DNA from: JBMNSK01 sp050945155
GTDB taxonomy: Bacteria > Actinomycetota > Coriobacteriia > Coriobacteriales > Eggerthellaceae
DNA: 19,469 bases
Assembly (NCBI GenBank): GCA_050945155.1
Contig: JBMNSK010000024.1
Location: 1-19,469, forward strand
Direction: 5' to 3'
Part shown: one piece after another, positions 15,424-19,469 of the stretch
Position numbering within the stretch: the stretch's first letter is position 1
Layout: each line of letters opens with the position of its first letter
Notes under the pieces: model-generated
The model's database searches: none
What the model was told of the DNA's origin: nothing
Seen by the model: the letters and a program-made list of their open reading frames with translations, nothing else
Made by a program: the position numbers and the translations under genes

Positions 15424-15446
15424 ACGAGGTATGAAAACTAGAACTC

Positions 15447-16100
15447 ATGACGGATATGGAAGAACAGCATACTGAAAACGACCAAGAAGAAGTTCTTGAT
15501 AAGATTTTCACGATTCCAAATCTGATTTCCTTTATCAGACTCTGCCTCGTGCCAGTCTTTTTCTACCTCCTTTTACAAGAAAATAATCTTGCTGCTGCTA
15601 TCGTTTTTGCTGTCTCTGCTGGTACTGATTTTATTGACGGGCAGGTTGCAAGAAGAACTCATACGGTCTCGCGTTTGGGGCAACTCCTCGATCCAGCGGT
15701 TGACCGAATCCTCATGATTTTTGGCGTAATCGGCCTTTTTATGGTCGGAAGACTCCCGCTCTGGATTATTCTTGTCGTCCTCATTCGCGACTTATTCCTG
15801 CTTGCTGGAGGCTATTATCTTCTGAAGCGCTATCAAATTCGTGTGCCGGTTATTTATCCCGGCAAGGTTGCGACAACCTTTCTTTTTATTGGTTTTGCCG
15901 GTCTGGTTCTGAACATGCCTCTTATCGCGGGTCTTGGTATCTGTGATATTTGGTGGCTGCCAGGATTTAATATGCTTCCCGTCTCTTGGGGTATTTGGTT
16001 TGTATACGCTGGCCTCTTACTTGCGGTGGCTACGACAACGTACTACATCTACGCCGGTGTAAAGAAGATGAACGAAGCAAGAAGGAACTTAAAGGATTAG
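15447..16100 (+). CDS. pgsA: CDP-alcohol phosphatidyltransferase (PGP synthase-like)
   Basis: A membrane enzyme that moves a phosphatidyl group from CDP-diacylglycerol to an alcohol, probably glycerol-3-phosphate (phosphatidylglycerophosphate synthase) for anionic phospholipids. The full family signature DxxDGxxAR(x8)GxxxDxxxD is present at residues 61-86 (Asp61, Asp64, Asp82, Asp86). Several hydrophobic helices and a basic C-terminus follow. The N-terminal 18 residues are acidic. At 217 residues the length is normal. The start is ATG 15447 or 15456; neither has a strong site, and the conserved part begins at IFTIPNLIS. A cardiolipin synthase of the eukaryotic-like type cannot be excluded. 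The VanW gene starts 4 nt after the stop. Confidence 0.85.
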   Translation: MTDMEEQHTENDQEEVLDKIFTIPNLISFIRLCLVPVFFYLLLQENNLAAAIVFAVSAGTDFIDGQVARRTHTVSRLGQLLDPAVDRILMIFGVIGLFMVGRLPLWIILVVLIRDLFLLAGGYYLLKRYQIRVPVIYPGKVATTFLFIGFAGLVLNMPLIAGLGICDIWWLPGFNMLPVSWGIWFVYAGLLLAVATTTYYIYAGVKKMNEARRNLKD

Positions 16101-16104
16101 TTCT

Positions 16105-18597
16105 ATGGCTGGATCTTCAAGAAGACAGCCGGCGCCCGTAAAACGTAGCACCAAAAAGACGCAGGCGAAACGTGCCACAACTTCGGGCTCAAAGACTCGT
16201 ACGCAAGCAAAAAAGAGTTCTAAAACTCAAAAAGAAACGATGAAGCGTACACAGAAAAGCAGAACGACCACTGCGAAAACGAGACCATCGGTGAAAGCTT
16301 CTTCCAAATCTAGTGCTCGCTCGCAAAATAAGCGCACAAGCACAAAGAAAAGTTCTTCTCAACGTGGGCAAAAGACCGCAAAGCAGGTGAGTTGGCAAAG
16401 CCAAACTAAGGCTTCGAAAAGGATTGGTCCTCGTTCTGCCAATCAAAGAAAAAAGGCAGTAAAGGAAAGTGTGGCATCTTCACCTCTTGATATTCCTTTA
16501 CTCTGGGCAAAAAATGGTTCAGGCGATGGAAAGACACGTTCACAATCGAGGAGAAGGAAACGACCTGCGCAAAACGCCACTCGCTTCCAGGATTCGCAAC
16601 GACAAAGATCTCGCAAATCTTCCTATCAAAGCAGGCCCGCAGCAAATAGCAAAACAAGACCTAGCTATACGAAGCGTAAAAGTCAAAAGAACAGGTCAGC
16701 ACTCAGTGCCTTCTTTAGTTTCATCTTTGGACACCGCGTCTTAAGAAACTGCTTTATTGTCTTTCTTGCGCTCATAGCAATCGGGACGCTTGACATGGGC
16801 CTGAACTGGGACCGCGCATATCCTGGAGTAAAAGTTGGCGATATTGACGTGGGTGGGAAAACCCGATCAGAGATTAGCGAGATTGTCGCCTCCACCTACA
16901 CCAATCGTCTTGCAACCAATAAAGTAACAATCTATGCGAGCGAAGATGCACAAAATAAGTATTCAGATGAACTGAAGAAAATTGAAAGCGAGGCGCAGGC
17001 AGAGCAAATTTCTGCTGAAGCAGCAAACGCAAATAAGGAATATTGGGTCGTCGATATGAACAGCCTCATAGCGACACTACAATGCGATGAAATTGCAGAT
17101 GAAGCCATTCAGGTTGGACGGTCAAATGGCGGTCTTCCTGCACGACTTCTCACCCCAATAACCGGCTATACCATTAGCCCACATGCATCGTTTAGCACCG
17201 ATAAATTCGACTCGCTCACCTCAAGCATTGACTCGACTCTTGGTAATGAACGCCAGGACACAACCATATCTATTGAAAATGGCAGTTGTCAGATTGTTGA
17301 TGGTCATGACGGTAAGATGGTCGACCGAGACAAACTGTCTGACCAAATAAACCACGCATTCTTTGATTCACCAGATGAGGGTGGGTCTTTCATCGTCAAT
17401 ATCGAAGATGCTCCCGATAGAATTTCGCATGAAGATGCTCAAAGAACTTCTGATGCCGTCAATAGGATTCTTGCAAGTGGTGTCCAATTCAGCTACGAGG
17501 ATAAATCGTGGACTGATGATGGCACTGAGGTAGGGCAGTGGATTTCTGTCTCCATGGAAGAAAACAATGGCATGTGGCATTTGAAGCCCTATATGGACAA
17601 TAACAAGGCACGTGCTCACATTCTGGAGAATATCTACGGTGAAAACCAGGGTATGCCCATTTCAATAACGTATGAAAAGGCCCAAGATGGCAGCATTTGG
17701 GTCCATACGGATGGACAAACCACCATTCCCTTCATTCCAGATACCTTGAACTCACTGAACGATATGTTGTTTGGGGAAAATGGACGAGCGTGGGACGAAA
17801 GCCAGGCAACTGAAGGTAATCCGGTAGAAGTCTCTATCGAAAGTGGTGCCGTTCCTGAAAGCCTGAGTTTTGATGAAGCCATAAACCTAGGTGTCGTTTG
17901 TGAGGTCGCTTCATATACCACTGAGTATTCAACTAATGTTGGCACTGAAAATCGTAATTCGAACATTCACTTTGCGGCTGATATGTTGAACAATTCCATC
18001 GTCACGGCAAATGGTGGCACCTGGTCCTTTAACAGCATCACAGGTGAGCGAACCGAAGATAAGGGCTTTAAAGGCGCCGGAACTATCATTGATGGTGAAA
18101 TTGACGATGCGGTTGGTGGTGGCATCTGCCAAGTTGCCACAACTATCTTCAATGCAGTCTATGAATCAGGTCTTCCTGTCTTAGAGAGACACAACCATAC
18201 CCTCTATATTGCAAGCTACCCAGCGGGAAGGGATGCGGCGGTCAGCTGGCCTGATTTGGACTTGAAATGGCAAAATGACACACAATCTGATCTTATCTTG
18301 CGAATGTCTTACACGGATGACAGTGTTACCGCTACACTTTATGGTATAGACCCTGGCTATATCGTATCAACAGATGTAGGCAAGTGGGAAAAAGGTAAAG
18401 AATATAGTAAAAAAACCGAGGAAGATGAAGACCTTCCGCGCGGCCAGTCTTACGTAAAGACTCCTGGATCTGACGGAAGAACGATATCGGTAACGCGTAC
18501 GGTGAAAAACGTCTCCGGGCAGGTTATTCGTACGGATGTCTTCGATTCGGTTTATGATCCAGTAACGGAAGTAACCGTTGAAGGAACAGGCACATAA
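16105..18597 (+). CDS. VanW family protein with basic cytoplasmic tail and peptidoglycan-binding-like domains
   Basis: An 830-residue envelope protein. Residues 1-210 are an extreme low-complexity region of Lys, Arg, Ser, Thr and Gln resembling histone H1 tails, broken by one hydrophobic island (SPLDIPLLWA, near 127-136). One membrane helix lies at about 213-233 (CFIVFLALIAIGTLDMG). The outer part begins YPGVKVGDIDVGGKT, as in the peptidoglycan-binding domains that accompany VanW, and a second such region probably lies at 440-560. The VanW domain (about 610-755) has FNSITGERTEDKGF, GGGICQVATTIFNAVYESGLPVLERHNHT and the YPAGRDAAVSWPD block. The C-terminal 60 residues resemble a G5-type strand repeat. 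VanW occurs in some vancomycin clusters, but here it is an ordinary envelope protein of unknown activity. AAAGGA (16091-16096) is 8 nt upstream. Confidence 0.88.
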   Translation: MAGSSRRQPAPVKRSTKKTQAKRATTSGSKTRTQAKKSSKTQKETMKRTQKSRTTTAKTRPSVKASSKSSARSQNKRTSTKKSSSQRGQKTAKQVSWQSQTKASKRIGPRSANQRKKAVKESVASSPLDIPLLWAKNGSGDGKTRSQSRRRKRPAQNATRFQDSQRQRSRKSSYQSRPAANSKTRPSYTKRKSQKNRSALSAFFSFIFGHRVLRNCFIVFLALIAIGTLDMGLNWDRAYPGVKVGDIDVGGKTRSEISEIVASTYTNRLATNKVTIYASEDAQNKYSDELKKIESEAQAEQISAEAANANKEYWVVDMNSLIATLQCDEIADEAIQVGRSNGGLPARLLTPITGYTISPHASFSTDKFDSLTSSIDSTLGNERQDTTISIENGSCQIVDGHDGKMVDRDKLSDQINHAFFDSPDEGGSFIVNIEDAPDRISHEDAQRTSDAVNRILASGVQFSYEDKSWTDDGTEVGQWISVSMEENNGMWHLKPYMDNNKARAHILENIYGENQGMPISITYEKAQDGSIWVHTDGQTTIPFIPDTLNSLNDMLFGENGRAWDESQATEGNPVEVSIESGAVPESLSFDEAINLGVVCEVASYTTEYSTNVGTENRNSNIHFAADMLNNSIVTANGGTWSFNSITGERTEDKGFKGAGTIIDGEIDDAVGGGICQVATTIFNAVYESGLPVLERHNHTLYIASYPAGRDAAVSWPDLDLKWQNDTQSDLILRMSYTDDSVTATLYGIDPGYIVSTDVGKWEKGKEYSKKTEEDEDLPRGQSYVKTPGSDGRTISVTRTVKNVSGQVIRTDVFDSVYDPVTEVTVEGTGT

Positions 18598-19469
18598 TGA
18601 GAGCTAGAGCTGAGAGCACCGATACATTTTCAATTCGCCACCAGAAATTCCTTTCCTTTCTTTTGGTGGCGTTCATATCGTTTGCGACCATCTTTGCACA
18701 GGTTCCTTATGCTTCTGCTGATGTTCAAAAATCAGATTTGATATTTGGACAAAGTGTAGAGGAGCGAAATCTCTCATCGGCAGACTGCCCAAACGTTGAT
18801 GCTGAATACGCTTATCTCATGGACAGCAATGGTCGTGTTTATTTCGAGCGTAATGCAACTACTCCCACAAAGATTGCCTCGATAACAAAGGTCATGACAG
18901 CAATTGTTGCGCTTGATCACGGAGACCTGAATGACCAGATTAATGTCAGTAAAAAGGCAGAAAAGGTAGGCGAGTCGGAAGCTGGTCTGAAAAATGGAGA
19001 CTCACTTACTTTAGAAGCAGCACTGAAGGCCTTAATTGTGCCTTCTGGAAATGATGCTGCGATAGCTATTGCTGAATCTATTGGTGCAAAAATGGTTCGC
19101 GAAGCTCAGGAAAATGAAGAACCAATCACCCTTTCTAGCGGACAAGAGGCCACGGAAGAAAACGGTGAAGAGGTCTTTGTTGACGCTATGAATAAGAAAG
19201 CTGAAGAGCTTGGACTTAAGGATACCGTTTTTACGAACCCACACGGATTAGATAGTGATGAATATAGTGGCGACCAGCATTCTACTGCCGAAGATGTTGC
19301 CAAAATTATTCAAGCAGCCATGAAGTATGAATCAATTAGGATAATTGCAGACGGTGGTGATACGAGTATCTCCGTCCAGACATCTGCGGGAAAAACCAAA
19401 ACGGTCAAACTAAAGTCTACGGATAAGCTTCTCTCAGAATATGACCCTGCGATGGGACTAAAAACAGGC
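18597..19469 (+). CDS. D-alanyl-D-alanine carboxypeptidase (peptidase S11), 3' partial
   Basis: A penicillin-binding protein of the DacA type that trims the terminal D-Ala from peptidoglycan stem peptides outside the membrane. The frame starts in TAATG, sharing one base with the VanW stop, so translation is probably coupled. Residues 17-41 form a signal peptide (FLSFLLVAFISFATIFA) with likely cleavage after YASA. The catalytic SxxK is SITK (Ser95, Lys98), the SxN motif is SGN (150-152), and the window ends exactly at KTG, the third active-site motif. FTNPHGLDSDEYSGDQHST is the usual S11 stretch. An acidic segment of about 25 residues (near 167-190) is inserted before the FVDAMNKKAEELG helix. 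The C-terminal part lies beyond the window. Confidence 0.93.
   Translation, partial: MRARAESTDTFSIRHQKFLSFLLVAFISFATIFAQVPYASADVQKSDLIFGQSVEERNLSSADCPNVDAEYAYLMDSNGRVYFERNATTPTKIASITKVMTAIVALDHGDLNDQINVSKKAEKVGESEAGLKNGDSLTLEAALKALIVPSGNDAAIAIAESIGAKMVREAQENEEPITLSSGQEATEENGEEVFVDAMNKKAEELGLKDTVFTNPHGLDSDEYSGDQHSTAEDVAKIIQAAMKYESIRIIADGGDTSISVQTSAGKTKTVKLKSTDKLLSEYDPAMGLKTG

Noticed and set aside
16105..18597. VanW as evidence of glycopeptide resistance
   Set aside because: No vanA/B/H/X/S/R genes are present; VanW-domain proteins are common in Gram-positive genomes without resistance.
19032..19303. Minus-strand frames inside the carboxypeptidase gene
   Set aside because: The plus-strand frame is open from 18597 to the end with all three S11 active-site motifs; the antisense frames are shadows.

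Overview
The window looks like the chromosome of a moderately low-GC actinobacterium of the class Coriobacteriia, most likely an Atopobium/Lancefieldella/Olsenella-type anaerobe. This is inferred from the mix of Firmicutes-like envelope proteins (DegV, VanW, a CapA-type phosphoesterase, an S11 D,D-carboxypeptidase) with short intergenic gaps, several TTG/GTG starts and AGGA/AAAGGA ribosome binding sites. No rRNA or single-copy taxonomic marker settles it. I see no IS element, phage gene or CRISPR array; the content is mostly chromosomal housekeeping.

Layout: (1) 1-2870, plus strand: the 3' part of a Cu(I)-exporting P1B ATPase (copA) with a C-terminal metal-binding domain, then DNA polymerase IV (dinB). 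(2) 2969-3838, minus strand: a DegV fatty-acid-binding protein, divergent from the next block. (3) 3950-8436, plus: ileS, lspA and an RluD-type pseudouridine synthase, probably one operon. (4) 8437-12049, plus: ferrochelatase (hemH), coaBC and a membrane-anchored CapA-like protein, tightly packed; hemH and coaBC overlap by 55 nt. (5) 12082-12238, minus: a solitary tRNA-Pro(GGG) with its own promoter and terminator. (6) 12399-15245, plus: two polytopic membrane proteins. By topology, order and residual motifs I interpret them as diverged relatives of the NuoL-like and NuoH-like subunits of energy-converting hydrogenases (EchA/EchB, HyfB/HyfC). The ionisable residues needed for proton translocation appear to be lost and no redox subunit is nearby. 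(7) 15447-19469, plus: a CDP-alcohol phosphatidyltransferase (pgsA-like), a VanW/peptidoglycan-binding membrane protein with a 200-residue histone-like basic tail, and the start of a D-alanyl-D-alanine carboxypeptidase cut off by the window end exactly at its KTG motif.

Functionally, block 3 joins tRNA charging, lipoprotein signal-peptide cleavage and rRNA modification. Block 4 joins haem insertion, coenzyme A synthesis and a surface phosphoesterase. Block 7 is an envelope cluster (anionic phospholipid, cell-wall binding, peptidoglycan trimming). The most interesting points are an internal ribosome binding site that could release a free CopZ-like copper chaperone from within copA; the orphan, residue-depleted complex I-like pair; a ferrochelatase of the Gram-negative protoporphyrin type behind an operator-like dyad; and the two basic cytoplasmic tails on otherwise extracellular proteins.
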